From contig MNCI01000970.1 in the NCBI GenBank assembly GCA_015680685.1, positions 206,734-270,733 on the forward strand: a stretch of DNA of 64,000 nt, read 5' to 3'. The notes below the pieces were generated by a model. That model was given only the letters and a program-made list of their open reading frames with translations, was not told the DNA's origin and did no database searches. The stretch is from Gnetum montanum. Taxonomy: Eukaryota; Streptophyta; Gnetopsida; Gnetales; Gnetaceae. Position numbers and translations under genes: made by a program. Below, piece by piece: positions 1 through 12,302 of the stretch. The first letter of the stretch is position 1. Each line of letters starts with the position of its first letter.

Positions 1-2027
1 CAATAAATATCATGGAAAAAGAAATGTAAGAAAAAAGAAGTAATAAAATCAACAAACAAGGAAAAAATTTAAAGTATGTGAAAAAATGAATTTTAACAGC
101 CCATGTATGCTAAGGTCTAAATGAATCAAGAACAACAAGATCCTAAGATCATTGTAACCAAAAGGTTGAAGATGATAGTACAAAGTATCTTTACCATGAA
201 GTGAAGGTGCTAAGAAGACTCAAAAAGAATTTGGATCCAGTTTCCTAAAAAGGAAAAGAAGATCCAAAGGAAACCATCAGCCAAAAGCCCTAATCCAAGT
301 TTCTAAAAAGGAAGAGAAGATCACAATAAAGGTTACAATATTTAAGGAAAGGCTACAACTAATTGCAGCAAAGTCATACAAAGAGTACTAAGAAAAATAG
401 TTGGCTAAAGAAGACAAACTTAGTGTTCAAAAGAACAAAAGTTTCCTATGTAAGACCAACAATCACCAATAACCTAACATAGCACACCTTAAATGTGTCC
501 TCAATAAAATGTCCATGTTTAAGATGTAATCACTTACGAAAACATTATTTTAAATAACAACTTGGTTAAGCTTTCCATAACAAGATCCTTGGGTAATTAG
601 AGTTGTCAATAAGACATAAAACCAAATTCTAACAAGGTCTCTATTCATTGTAGAAATGGAACACGAGATTCTTGTATTGGAAATTTCTTGGCTTATCAAC
701 CTGTGTTATCCCATTGAATTGTCATAGGCTATCTTAATCAATGATTTGTCACATGCATTCTTAATCAATCTATCACTAGAGATCTATGTTGTCATAACAA
801 ACGAATTCCCTAAAGCATAACCTTAAGTGAAATTGATCATGTCATTCATATATGCAACATCAATAAAGTAAGCTTTGATCACTCCACCTTTCCATCAACA
901 TTCATATCCATATTTCTATGCCAAGAACCTACCTTTCTAGTCAGTTGTATCACCATGCCATGATCAATCACTATAATTTTGTCACTATCAATAGTTGCCC
1001 AAATTCAATAGAAAAATTATGGTATAGCCCTAGATATCCTATTTTCCCTATTGTCAATAACCAATCCCCTCATTGCACACATAAAACCCCTAAAAGCATG
1101 GCCCACTATTATTCAGTTCCAAATAAATCATTATGACATGTCATCTAGCCAGCTAGAAAAATACTATGAGTCCTCCATCTCAAATTCCATATGCAGTAAT
1201 ACTACCAAAAACTCTTATGCTTACATTACTCATGTAAGATCAATCTCAAACTAATAGTTGAGCATGAATCTTGAGCATATTTTCAGTATCAACGATGGGC
1301 ATACTTTCATCATCTAGCTCTTGCATTTCACTCTTTATCTTCGTACATCAAAGAAATAGTAAACTCCTCATAAGGTACCTACCATGAAAACTTGGAGTTC
1401 ATATCATGGTGAGGAATTGCAAGACTCTTATGGCTATTGCTAAACTGATCGAATGTTTTTCCCAATGAAATTTATGTGTTAATCATACTTTATTAACATG
1501 TTCCAAATCTTGCATCCCATCTAGCAACCATCTTTATCCAAAGCCACTGTTAATGAGGTAAGGTGAATCCATCCCATCGTGAGCACATACAATGTCATGA
1601 TCATTTTAATTATGTCATTTATTCAATAATTCAATAGACAGTTGCCCCTCCAACAATTAAAATTAAAATATTTGTATCAAAGAATTTACGTAGAAAATTG
1701 GGTTTCATTTTTCTAAAAATCACACAATTATATAGCCAAAGGAAATACATTGTACCTAGAATCATCCCAAGAACTACTCATGTGGCTACTAAGCTATTTA
1801 TTTGGAAAAATCCCAATAATATAGAAATTTCACAATAAAGCTGCTAGTACCAAGCTTCTCTTATCAATAAAATTTTGTAATACAACCAAAGATTTCTTCA
1901 AACCTTACTAGTCAACCTAAGCAGTGTTATGCAAAAGCTTATTCCCACAAAATTTATTGCATTCCCATGCTCCCAAAACTTGCTTTACTTTCCCAATGTG
2001 TTTCCAAAACATATATGGATCATTCCC
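1..2027. other. AT-rich non-coding stretch
   Basis: I see no gene, structural RNA or recognisable transposon domain here. The short open frames around 918-1254 have no family motif and overlap one another. If the minus-strand peptidase gene at 25-41 kb is complete, this stretch would lie inside its next intron or in a downstream region. It could equally be decayed repeat sequence. Confidence 0.5.
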
Positions 2028-2126
2028 TAAAACCTCAATGCTAAACCTACTAAGTGGGGTCCTAGGAGGGTCAATGGATGAGCAAAAGCATAACCTCTTC
2101 GAGTGGTTATGCCCAACCTTGAACCC
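2028..2126 (-). repeat. Au-like SINE, 3' part
   Basis: Read on the minus strand, this carries a tRNA-like B-box (GTGGGTTCAAGG) followed by the body words CATAACCACTC and AGAGGTTATGCTTTTGCTCA. The same order of words recurs on the minus strand near 36735-36860, so it is a dispersed family. The layout (B-box, then a GGGYRTARCCAC/AGAGGTTA body) resembles plant Au SINEs. Family assignment is from memory of that layout, not from a search. Confidence 0.55.
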
Positions 2127-2202
2127 ACATCTTCCAAACCATATATATTAAATTATCTTATCTTATCTAACATATATCACAAAAATAATGAGGAAACAAT
2201 GA

Positions 2203-2270
2203 GGTGTTAAGCCTAGTGGTAAAATTCTTGATTTGAAAGCTCCAAGTCATGGGTTCAATTTTGGTGAGTA
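2203..2270 (+). repeat. tRNA-like SINE head
   Basis: The words TAGTGGTAAAATTC (A-box-like) and ATGGGTTCAATTTT (B-box-like) are about 40 bases apart, as in a tRNA-derived Pol III promoter. The A-box area also resembles the head of the SINE at 36733-36860. A diverged SINE head is the simplest reading. The cloverleaf is not intact, so it is not called a tRNA gene. Confidence 0.4.
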
Positions 2271-4085
2271 ATATTGATTTATAAAGTTCTAATTGGACTA
2301 TATATCTTGAGGTGTACCTATATGACAATTATTTCAAGATTCCAACCAACCACACCCCCCCAAAACAAACCTCCAAAACAAAATAAGGAGGGCCTCGATG
2401 CAAGGCAGCTTCCCAATTAAGTGTTTACCTGAAACATACACTAGAAGATGGGGTAGGTTGGTTTGCCAGGTACAACTTGTTCTAGAAAATTGCTCCATGG
2501 ATCTTATCTAAAATGTTTGATGCTTCTTGGGGCTTCTTTAGTAACAGTGGAGTCACTGAATTAATTGCCTATCAGGATATCTAATGATTATTACTTCCTT
2601 TCACTAGGGGTATCAACATAACAATGTAGTAGGTGAACAACTAGCCTGTGTGGTAAACAGTTACTTGGTGGGATGAGCCAATGTTCTCATGGCAACAAGC
2701 ATAGAATGTGAGGTGATAAGGCACTCACATCAAGTGTCATGGACACAAACTCCACGACGCAAGATAGCACACAATCAATTCTAGAAATCAATCGATGAAC
2801 TGGTAACAGTCGGTCATGCATTAAATCGAATCAAAGAAGGGTGGACACAATGAGGCTAAATATACCTTGACAAAAGCAAAAGTAATAATACAGTATATAA
2901 TGCTTCAGTAACCAAGCGAATTAAGCAAATATTACATAGGGAAAAAGGTGTATACGAGTTAACTATTAAAAATAGATAGCAAGGTCAAATCTGTAATTGA
3001 CATAATTCCTTCAGGACCAGAACTTCTTGTTTCAAAGGGCAAATTATCTTCTTGATTCACACTAGATTCCATGTGCCCTATGCTATTCAGGTTACATACA
3101 TATATACACTCTTAAAATATGGTTAAAATATAACTATTCACTTCTGTAGTTATTTACAATGGTAATCTTGTATATTATTATTATCTTTTTAAAAATTTAA
3201 ATAGTATGCAAAAATAGAAGTCTTAGATTTACAGGTTGCACTCCACATGCACTCCCAACTTGCTGCTGGTAAACAGTCCTCTTTCCCAAACTCATTTGGT
3301 TGCACAATCCATACTCAAGTCATGCGAAACATAGTGCTCAAGGCTATTTTACATAACCATCCAATCTGGGGGGAAAATATAAAAATTGAAATGATAACCC
3401 TTAACAGCATTTTGGTTAAAATTTGGCCAAAAACATTTACAATCTTCCTTGCCTATTTATCGAAAGCAATAAACTATTCTACGAACTAATAATGTCTCAT
3501 AAAACAAGTACCCACTAAAACACTAGGAAGTATTATAGGTTACGCCAAATGTTAACATTTTCTTTTTAAAAAATTGAACCCCATGTTCTAATTAGTTGAC
3601 TTCTAAAACCATATTAGAGGTTGTTGCTTTTATAATAATTTGAGTTTTCATTTATTAATATAATCTCTCAAGTCCTTTGATTTGCTAGAGGCACTTTGTT
3701 ATTTCTTAAGGTGTTACATTTTATGGCTTGTACTTTTCTCTTGCATGAGTAAATCTAAGACTTCTAAAGTTGCCTTTTGTGCCCTGGGATCTTGGTTAAG
3801 GGGTGAAACCATGTAAATTGTTCTGTTCTTTTCATATCATTTACAATTTTTGTTCCTTTTTTTGCTACATAAACCCTTGCATTTTCAAAATAGAAAATGA
3901 CTACAATAAAATGTGAGCCTATCCCAATTCCCAACAATGCATAATGAAAGCACTACTAGTTTTCAAACTTCACTAGATTCATCATCAACAGTGAAATAAG
4001 ATGGATATATATGCATCAATATTGATTTTATTTAATATTTTTATTTGATTGTGTTCAATCTCTGATTGACCGAGTTTGATGTTCA
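2271..4085. other. Non-coding stretch
   Basis: No supported gene. The open frame 3247-3489 has no recognisable motif. The stretch is AT-rich and may be decayed repeat or intron sequence. Confidence 0.45.
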
Positions 4086-6705
4086 AGCAGAGGGGAAAGA
4101 GTGACAGGCATTGGATCATAGGTACATTTTGTGTCAGTTTCGGTCTGGCTAGGGTCAGGCCCCCAGGTCATTCCACTTTGAGCGTACTTGGTTGGACAAG
4201 CCTTGGCTGAGGCCGTTGGTGCAGGACATCTGGCAAAGTTATTCGGGGGACTAGGAACCCAGAGATTTTCTGAAAAAGGGCCTCAAGTTGCTGAAACAAC
4301 AAATTAGAGCCATAGTGTCAAAAAAATATGGAGTTCAAGGCTTATAGGAAGCGGTTGCGGGGTAGGCTACAAGAAATACAAGGCTTGCAAGAAGTTGGAG
4401 TGAATCTAGGGAATGAGGAGAGAGAGGTGCTGAGCAAGCTACAGGAGCTGGACAGGGAGGAGGAAGGTCATTGGTGGCAACAGTCTCAGGTTTCTTGGCT
4501 ACGGGAAGGAGATAGGAACACACGTTTCTTCTTTGCCATGGCCAAAGGACAAAGGTCAACAAAGATGAAATTCAGAGTATGCTCAAGGGCACAATGGGGG
4601 AAGGGCCGAATAGAGGGATGAAGGGTTTGGAGGAGGTGCAAAAATATTGGGAGGATATCTAGCAAAGGAGAGATTCAGAGCAAATTTCTGTTCCGATGCG
4701 GCAGGTCATGTCTGAGGTGGAGAATCAGCATCTGATGCAACCTTTTTCCAAATTGGAGCTGATCGCGACAATGAGGTTGATGTAGACCAATAAGGCATAA
4801 GGATCAGATGGGTGGACTATTGAATTCTTTCAAGTGTTTGAGGATATTTTGGGGGCAAATCTGTTAGATACTTTTAATTGTATGCTCAGTTGGCAACAAG
4901 TTTGGAAAGAGATCAACTGTTCGCAGATTGTTCTTTTGCCTAAGGTGTTGCATCCGACCTCGCCGACCCACTTTAGACCCATCAGCGTACGTAATACTTT
5001 CATGCAATTGTTTTCCAAAATGCTTGTCAATCATCTAGTGCCTTTGATGAGGAAATTGGTGGGAGAACACCATGCTGGGTTTGTTAAAGACCTATTTCTA
5101 CAGGATCAGGTCTTGCTGTTGCAAGAGATCTTGTACTCATTCAAGTAGGCCAAGTTTCCTAGAATGTGTATAAAGTTGGACATAACTAAAGCATATGATA
5201 TGGTGAGCTGGGAAGTGTTAAGAGAGATCATGTTGTTTAAAGGCTTCGACCCTAAGTTTGTTAATCTATGCATTCAAATGCAAAGTTCCAGTAGGTATTC
5301 TTTTGATATAGATGGGAGGCTGTGGGGGTTCTAGGCGCCAGAGAGAGGGCTGAGTCTAGGAGACCCTCTATCACTACTACTATTTATTTTGGCTATGGAT
5401 ATGCTGCAGAGCTATTGTATTGCCAAAGGGATGCAGGGGCTAAACGTTGAAGGGGTCCACTGCCTAATGGCCCATTATGCTGATGATACAATCCTGTTTG
5501 CTAAGGCAGTCGTTCCTCAAGCTACAACACTGAAGAGGGCGCTAGAAAGAATGCAACTTGAGTTGGGAATTCAAATTAACAGGAGAAAGTCGACTATTCA
5601 CTTAACAAATGCAACAGGAACTATGGGAAGAAGGAATGTGCAGCTTCTAGGGATCCTGCCAAGTAGGTTGCAGGACTCATATTTGGGGATGCCAATTTTT
5701 GAATGGCAACTAAAGAGGGTGTGGTCAGGGCTTGTAGAAAGGTTGCAAGAAAAAACCACTCATTGGGCCACCTAGTTTCTATCTCGGAAAGGGAAAATTA
5801 TGTTGGCATCGACAGTGCTCATGGCTATCGCTAGGTTTGCGGCTTCGATGGCTGTCTCACCGGCTGGGGTTATGCAGAAAATTGACCAGATCATCCAACG
5901 GTTTGTTTGGTTTGGTGGGAAAGGGGAAATAAGCTTCACCTTGTGTGCTAGACCCGAACAATGCACCCGAAATCGGCAGGGGGAATTGGGCTACTGTCCT
6001 CCCAAGATGAGGTTACGCTGAGAATGAAAAGACTAGTTAATAGCTTTATGGCCCAGGAGGATGGGCCAGCTCCGTGGGTGAGGCTACTAAGGTAGAAATA
6101 CCACTGTTGGGAGGCTGATGCATGGAGCTCACAATTATGTAAGAATATATGCAAGCATGTCTGAGAAATGGAGGCCAAGGAACTGCTAGGAAAGACTCCT
6201 AAGGAGGTGTTTATTAAGGCTATTCACTCAATGGCGAAGGGATGGAATGAGGTTTGGCAAGGCAAACTACCCGAGAAGGTCAAAGCTTTCAGATGGCTTA
6301 TTAAGCATAGGGCGTTGCCTATGTAGGCTCTTTTGAGAGAGTAGGGAATGAATATAAGCACCATCTGCCCACTCTGTGCTACAGAGCCCAAGACACTGGA
6401 ACACTTTATATATGGATGCAGATATATGCAACAGGTCTGGAGGAAGGCCAAACTAGTGTCAATAATAACAATTAACGGAGATTCTGAAGCGCTCACGGTC
6501 TTATGGGTGCGATGGAAGGGTAGGAATCACCTTATTTTCCATGGGCAAAGGCTACCCACACCGTCGGCCATTGCCAGGGCCAAGTTTCACCTATGGGCTA
6601 AAGCAATCCAAAGTATGGGGCAGGGGCTGCTATTTGAGCCAGCCTATACGAAATTCGTGGGACACGCTGAACTCTGGGCTTTGATTGAGAGAGTGGGTTG
6701 GGTTG
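4086..6705 (+). pseudogene. L1-like LINE ORF2 remnant (reverse transcriptase, zf-RVT)
   Basis: A decayed non-LTR reverse transcriptase. In order it shows the pre-RT linker (about 4200-4700, with SWLREGDRNTRFF at 4490-4530), RT fingers (LLPKVLHPTSPTHFRPIS, 4935-4990), the first catalytic Asp block (KLDITKAYDMVSWE, 5175-5215), the PLSLLLF block, and the polymerase YADD box at 5476-5487. It ends with the cysteine/histidine zf-RVT region (ICPLCATEPKTLEHFIYGC, 6360-6420). No endonuclease domain is seen upstream, so the copy is 5'-truncated. It is interrupted by many in-frame stops, mostly TAG where a Gln is expected. Its 3' part continues in the same reading frame after the large insertion that starts at 6706. 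The RT and YADD order is diagnostic for plant L1-like LINEs. Confidence 0.9.
6701..6705. repeat. Target-site duplication GGTTG, left copy
   Basis: GGTTG directly abuts the left terminus (TGTAGTGCC) of the 15.4-kb inverted-LTR element. The identical 5-mer follows its right terminus at 22105-22109. Five base pairs is the usual target duplication of Ty3/gypsy integrases. It marks the whole 6706-22104 unit as one integration event. Confidence 0.85.
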
Positions 6706-7395
6706 TGTAGTGCCTGAAAATGTCGATGGCTGGAACACCGAGAGGTCGTCGGGCGTACAGCCTAACCCCGAGTCCGTGGGAGGGCCGTGCTAGAGAAAAC
6801 GGAAACAGGGTGCCTTGAATGGTCTGGTTGATCAAACAGGGACTTATGTGGTGTACATAATTGTTTGCAAACAGAGTTTTCAGAGCATCACATGCAGGAG
6901 TTGGGACAAGCAGAAACGTAACATGCATAACAACGGGAGTGTATTAACATGAGTGTATCAATGCGTATCAACAATAGAATTAAGCAATTACGCTAACAAT
7001 TTGAAATACATGCTGCAGGAAAATGAAATGAGAGTTTAGGTGAAGAAATGCACCACCCCAAGATTGGGAAATGTGACTTTTGATTAAATGCGGGGTGGAG
7101 TCAATATGCAATGTCAGACAAGCATAGCGGGGCAGCGAGGCAGTATGGTCACAGTCCCTAGGACATTGCAGACACGGTTCCGAAAGCTACAAAGGAGGGA
7201 GAACCTACTAGGTTGGCAGTTGTCACACTGTGCAGGTGCTAGGAAGACTGGGTCACGGTACTTCTCCAGGCATCAAGCTCAGATGCTTAAGTGCGGGAGT
7301 GCTGAAGATGTGAAGAGCGCTCTAATGCTTGATGCTCAAAGTGATTTTTAACAAACCTTGCTGCTAACCAACCCTTAAAATGCTAATTGTTGGGG

Positions 7396-7403
7396 TATTT
7401 ATA
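7396..7403 (-). promoter_or_regulatory. LTR TATA box (left LTR)
   Basis: TATTTATA on the plus strand reads TATAAATA on the minus strand, followed by CCCCAACAA. The same box and context occur in the inverted LTR at 21423-21430. Its place, about 690 bases before the LTR end, suits the U3/R boundary. Transcription would run outward (leftward) into U5 and flanking DNA. Confidence 0.7.
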
Positions 7404-7839
7404 GGGCTAGGGTTATCATGAGATGTGGATTGGATGCCACGTGGCCTAGGTCCACGTAGCACGGGTGTGAACAAGTCACGTTGGCATGCTATGCTCAAAG
7501 TGTCAAGTTCTAAGTGTCAAGCTCAATGGTGCTACGCTCTACAAGACAGGAACGGGAATTCAAAATCTGCCAAACTGTGACCATATTGCCCAAACCGCAT
7601 GTGCCAAAGTTTGAAGGACTGCCATGTACCTACAAAAAAAAATGCAATTTGGAGCCTACGCTCCAAGACTATGTCTTCCCCCTCTTTCAAGTGGGGTCAA
7701 GCGTAGGGACAATTGTGGGGATCAATAAGGGGTGTAAAAGGAAAGCAAACTACTAATCTTGACCGCTGGAAGGATGTCGGAGTTAAAAAGGAGGTCAATG
7801 TCGAGTTCTAGGAGCTTCTGGAGGGCATTCAACAGCATT

Positions 7840-8700
7840 TTCCAAGTGTTACACTATCTCCATAGCCCAGCGTAACGGAGTGTAGTGTGAATATTTGGAA
7901 AATTTCTGCAGTTTTTGGCCTGTTACACTATCTACGTTGTGCAACGTAGTAGAGCGTAGCACTCCTATTTTGATGAATTTTTCCAAAATTGGAAATGTCA
8001 CTTTGGGATGTAGCAAAACAGGCGACTTCAGCAACCAGAAAATGCATCTTCCATGTCAGAATAGCTTGATACCTTCTCATTTCACACTTAGAAAAATATT
8101 GGCCTTGAAAACCTATCACACTGGCTACGCTGTGCAACGTAGCAGCAATTTTTGGATGAATTTTGCCAAAATTCACAATGTTTCTTCATGGCATCCTGAC
8201 CACACTCTGATGCTGAAGCAGGACAAGCAGCCTCGACAATCAGAAAATTGCCAAATTCGACAGACTTTTGGTCCAACACTTAGCAAAATTTGAGCTTTGG
8301 AACTTGTGCTATGTTGTCTACGCTTTGTAGCATAGTAGAGCGTAACAGGCCCAAAAGATAGAAAAATTGCCAAATTGTTTCCTCCATCCTGAGCATCTTT
8401 GACAACTCCTAGCCTGGCACTTGGGTGGACTGGCAACTGGGACATGTGTCAAGCTAGGCAAGCTAAAGAGCGTAGCAAGCTTGACGGCCCAGGATATAGA
8501 AAATTTGCCAAACTGTTTAGTCCATCCTCAATGCCCTTTGACTGCTTCTGGCTTGTCATTTGTACCAACTGGCCTTGGAAAAATGTGCTACACTGGCTAT
8601 GCTAGGAAGTGTAGCAAGCAGACTTAGAAAAATTTTGCAGACATCAGGATTTCCAATGTGCTACGCTGTCTATGTTGTGCAGCGTAACACCAGACTTAGA
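7840..8700. repeat. Array of short palindromes in left LTR U3
   Basis: At least five units repeat a core such as CTACGTTGTGCAACGTAG or CTACGCTGTGCAACGTAGC, each self-complementary around GTGCAA. They are separated by 150-230 bases of A/T-rich spacer that often carries ACTTAGAAAAATTTTGC. The order is conserved in the inverted LTR (20110-20970). The block lies on the upstream side of the LTR TATA box. Confidence 0.7.
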
Positions 8701-8764
8701 AAAATTTTGCCCAGATTTTGACATTTAGACAAATCTACCGTTGAGTCGCAAGAGCCCGAAATTA

Positions 8765-8843
8765 GTGGTGTTTCACTGGCCCCTCTTTGTCGACGTCTGG
8801 AGGACTAACCCAAGAGACGTCGACAAAGAATATGAAACACCAC
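8765..8843. repeat. Perfect-stem hairpin inside left LTR
   Basis: Inner arms 8784-8798 (TCTTTGTCGACGTCT) and 8815-8829 are exact reverse complements with a 16-base loop. Outer arms 8765-8775 (GTGGTGTTTCA) and 8833-8843 also pair perfectly, with a small internal loop between. The counterpart at 19979-20057 keeps the inner stem with one mismatch. It could be an RNA structure of the retroelement transcript or a tiny foldback insert. Confidence 0.75.
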
Positions 8844-10184
8844 AATGCACATGACACCAGCACCATTCATCGATGCCCGCTTAGATGACGTTTTGCTATG
8901 CTTGAGAGTGCCAAGGAAGTGACATATGGTAGGGGATGGGTTCAAGGAGATGGGTTAGGGGACAATGGATGGAAAGGATAACTGTGGGATGCAATGCCAT
9001 GATAGCCTATTGCCATAGTATGATCCCTAGTCAGAGCGCTTGTGAGGGAGTCAACATGCGAAGGTGTCCTACCCTTTGGATTTCGACCTCTCGTCGGAGT
9101 GCTTATGAGACGATCGATCCAAGGCCAAACCAATTGCAAGAAAGCAATTGTGCCATTTGACTTGGACATTTAGCTAGTCCCATTTTCTTTTCTTCTCTCT
9201 TCTCTTCTTCTCTCTTTTTTTCTTTTTTTTGTTTTTTGTTTATTTTATTTTTTCACTCCCCTTGCTTCTTCTCTTTTTTTTTTCTTTTTTTTTCTTTTTT
9301 TTTTTTTTGCATTGCCAGGCGAATTGTATGCCCATATCCGCTTAAAGGCAACCGCATCACAGCTATAGGACAGGTGTTTCCTCCCCAAGATGAGTCCATC
9401 ATGGGTTCAACGGCTAACTGCAAGAAAGGATTTCATATGCATTGGAGAAGCTTGCAAGGGATATGGGAAGTTGCAAGATCAAGAGGTAAAGGTTAGGTTG
9501 GCTAAGAGGCTAGGAAAGGTGTGCACTCTTAAGTAGCTAGGCGAGCCGAAGCAGACACATCGGAACAACATAGTATCTTGCCATTGCAGTGAAATGCACC
9601 CTTGAGCAACGCCACCCAAGCTTCATCCTACAAACACAACACAGAGAAAACAAGAAAAACAACCACCATGTGAGATGAGGGCAAAGTCCTGTCTGCCTGA
9701 GACATTGCAAGGGCTGCGAGTGTTGCGTCAAGTACATGCAATGTCCAAAGCAGGAAGGCCAGTTCAAGCATCAGCGATGGCAGGCTGGAAAGCTCCAGTA
9801 ACCACACTGGAAGTGAGCACTCAAGAGGCTAGGAGCAATGGTGATGCAAGTGCTCAGGCGTTCTCACCAAAGGTAGGAGCCAAGAAATTCAGCCACAAGG
9901 TGAAGAGCCACAATGCTGAATGCTCTTCCAAACTTTGACAATGGCGAGGGCTGGAGGATGGTAGCGCTATGCCTGGGCCACAGTACAGCTAGGATTCCAG
10001 CGGGAGGTGCTGACGACGAGAGCTACAACCAGAATGATTGGCGATGGTGGTGGTAGCTCCGGAAGGTTAGCAAGATGCTGAACAGCATCTCCAAAAGATC
10101 AGCGAGCTACCAAGGACGACAATGCTGCAAATGTCCCAAAGGGTTTTTCCTTGACGACGTGAACTTTGTTTTGAAACTACAACA

Positions 10185-10199
10185 CCCCACCCCACCCTG
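10185..10199 (-). promoter_or_regulatory. Polypurine tract of left half
   Basis: On the minus strand the tract GGGTGGGGTGGGG ends directly at the LTR start TGTTG. A polypurine tract primes plus-strand DNA synthesis and always precedes a 3' LTR. The same tract precedes the right LTR, so both LTRs of this element are 3' LTRs. Confidence 0.75.
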
Positions 10200-10319
10200 C
10201 CTAAGAGGGATGGGCAAGCGATGGAAGATTGGACGTATTCTTGCTTGCTTATTCGCAGGACCATGTATGTTGAACCATAGATGTTGAATTGTGAACCCAA
10301 TTTTAGGTATTGGTAGACC

Positions 10320-10640
10320 ACTGGTTGTGCTAGTTTAAGGTCTCAGTAGACCATGATCCCAGTTTAAGGTCCAAGCAGACCATGTTGTGCTAGTTTAAGG
10401 TCTTAGCAAACCGTTGTGCTAGTTTAACGTCGTAGCGGATGGTGAATGGCTAGTTTAAGGTCATAGCAGACCATGTTGTGGGTGCCAATTTCATGTCATA
10501 GCCCAAGGACATTTTGTGCTAGTTTAGCATCATAACAGACGTTCTATGCCAATTTAACGTCACAACAGATGTTTTGTGCTAGTTTAACGTCATAGTGGAT
10601 GATCTGTGCCAGTTTAACGTCATAGCGGATGATCTACTTA
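10320..10640. repeat. Tandem repeat array between integrase and left LTR
   Basis: About ten imperfect units of 26-38 bases share the core GTGCTAGTTTAAGGTC or GTGCTAGTTTAACGTCATAG, with RGACCATG or GGATGATCT between cores. They lie between the integrase end and the polypurine tract. Tandem repeats at exactly this place are known for Tat/Ogre-type elements. The mirrored array is at 18225-18480. Confidence 0.8.
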
Positions 10641-10672
10641 CCTTGCTTTCGTTGTCGATGTGATACTGCATG

Positions 10673-11720
10673 TTAGGCGTAATACGACTTCAGGTACAAG
10701 TGGTTGACAGGATTTGCAAACTTGTTGCCGTCTAAATCAACAAGCTTGAAGGCTCCATTTTCATACACCTTAGTGACCAAGAAAGGCCCTTCCCAGTTAG
10801 TTGAGAACTTGTTTGCGGGCTCGCGAACGACCTTGAGGACCAGGTCCCCTTTCTTGATTGGGCGTTGATGCAAATTGTGGAGATGCTTTTGCTGTTGCTT
10901 CTCTTGGTACCCTTCGATACGATTAAGCATTTTGATGCACTCTTCCTCTATAGAGTCAAGGTTGACGGTTCTTAACTCATTGTTCTAAACCTCATCCATG
11001 AAGTTCAAGAGGATCATGCAAAGCAACAGTACCTGTAATTCAAGAGGCAACACTGCTTTAGATCCATACACAAGACTATATGGTGTTTTACCTGTTGCGG
11101 TTCTGCATGTTGTGCAGTAGGCCCAAAGTGCGTAGACTAATTGTTCATGTCATCGTCACTTGCTATTGTTAAACATCTTCTTCAAAAGGTTGACGATGAC
11201 CTTATTGGTAGCTTTTGCTTGGTTGTTTGCCTGAGGATAGTAAGGTGACGAAAAAGAGTGTTTGATGCCAAAGTCTTACAAAAGGCTTTGGTTTCTGCAC
11301 TACTAAATTGTGGCCCGTTGTCTGTGACTATAGTCATGGGGAGACAAAATTGGATCACTATGTTGTCAAGAATGAATTTGCAAACCTACTGAGATGTGGT
11401 CTTCCTAAGGGGAATAGCTTCTATCCACTTCATGAAATACTCGGTTGCAATAATAATGAAGCTATGTCTTGTGGAAGACTTAGGCATTACAAGCCCTATG
11501 ATGTCCAACCCCCAATGTTGAAATGGCCATGTATGCAGTTCAGTAGGTGACACATGCATGAGGTTCCCATGTCGTTGACACACGTCACATGTTCTAACCT
11601 TGGAGACGCAACCGCACTCCATGTAAGGCCAGTAATAGCCTAGATGTCTAATTTTTGCTGCCATTGCCCTAGGAGCTATATGACCCCCACATAATCCCTC
11701 ATGGACTTGGTCAACCATCC
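10673..11720 (-). pseudogene. Gypsy integrase remnant, left half
   Basis: Reading leftward, 11718-11386 holds the zinc-binding HHCC region (CDVCQRHG) and the start of the catalytic core (WGLDIIG, then EYFMKWIEA). 10930-10673 holds the integrase C-terminal region with WEGPFLV and the end HLYLKSYYA. The stretch between is frameshifted. Integrase inserts the cDNA into the genome. From 11212 leftward it is mirrored by the right half (17634-18185). Confidence 0.85.
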
Positions 11721-12302
11721 TTTGTGCTTCACTACCACTAACACAAGTTAACAGTATCCCGTCATAGGATCTACGACATAAGCCATTGTCGCCTACGAGG
11801 ACGTATTGCCACGATCATTTTCGCACTACGTCCTTTTGGGTAGGTGTTAAGTTTTGTGAGGGTTCTCCCTCTTGGAGGTATGCCTTGATGTCATCATACC
11901 CTTCCTGGGCATGAGGTGTACTTATGGATGCAATACTTGTTGTGTGGATTATAGGTTCAATGCAATCCATTATTGAAGCAGGCAACGTAGAGAACATATT
12001 TGTCAATAAGCTTAAGGCTAAAGTAGCTAGCGCGTCAGGTATGGCGTTTTTGTGCAGGGGATATGTTAAACATCTATGGTTGCAAATTGTTTCAGTAACT
12101 GCTTTGCCAAATCACAGTAATGTTGTAGGTGTTGTGCTTTACAAGCGTAAACCTCTGTGACTTGGTTAATGACTAGCTGTGAATCGTCTCATATTGCTAT
12201 ATTTTGAATGCCTAACTCGTGAGCTGCTAGAATGCCTCTAAGGAGACCTTCGTATTTCGCTACGTTGTTTGTACAAAGAAATGCAAAGTGGTATGCGAAG
12301 AG

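Larger units (their letters stand above)
6706..10184 (-). repeat. Left LTR (minus orientation, ~3.5 kb)
   Basis: On the minus strand the LTR starts at 10184 with TGTTGTAG, directly after the polypurine tract, and ends at 6706 with GGCACTACA. It aligns end to end with the inverted copy at 18584-22104: outer ends, TATA region, palindrome array, hairpin and pyrimidine tract all match in order. The U5 end faces outward. A mixed T/C-rich tract lies at 9181-9310. Open frames inside it (for example 8421-8627) have partners in the other LTR but no coding motif. One shared 68-codon frame differs at 11 positions between the two LTRs, so the copies have diverged noticeably. Confidence 0.88.

Noticed and set aside
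2203-2270. A functional tRNA gene
   Set aside because: Only A- and B-box-like words are present. Acceptor and anticodon stems cannot be paired and the words recur in SINE copies.
2990-3080. Next CTPA exon on the minus strand (frame with SGPEGIMSIT)
   Set aside because: GPEG is expected at the start of exon 6, but there is no acceptor AG followed by the G needed to complete the split Gln codon, and the following residues do not fit the family.
7900-8700. Overlapping open frames of 60-130 codons on both strands
   Set aside because: They lie in LTR palindrome arrays, are open on both strands because of the repeated dyads, and show no family motif. The inverted LTR has matching frames for the same reason.
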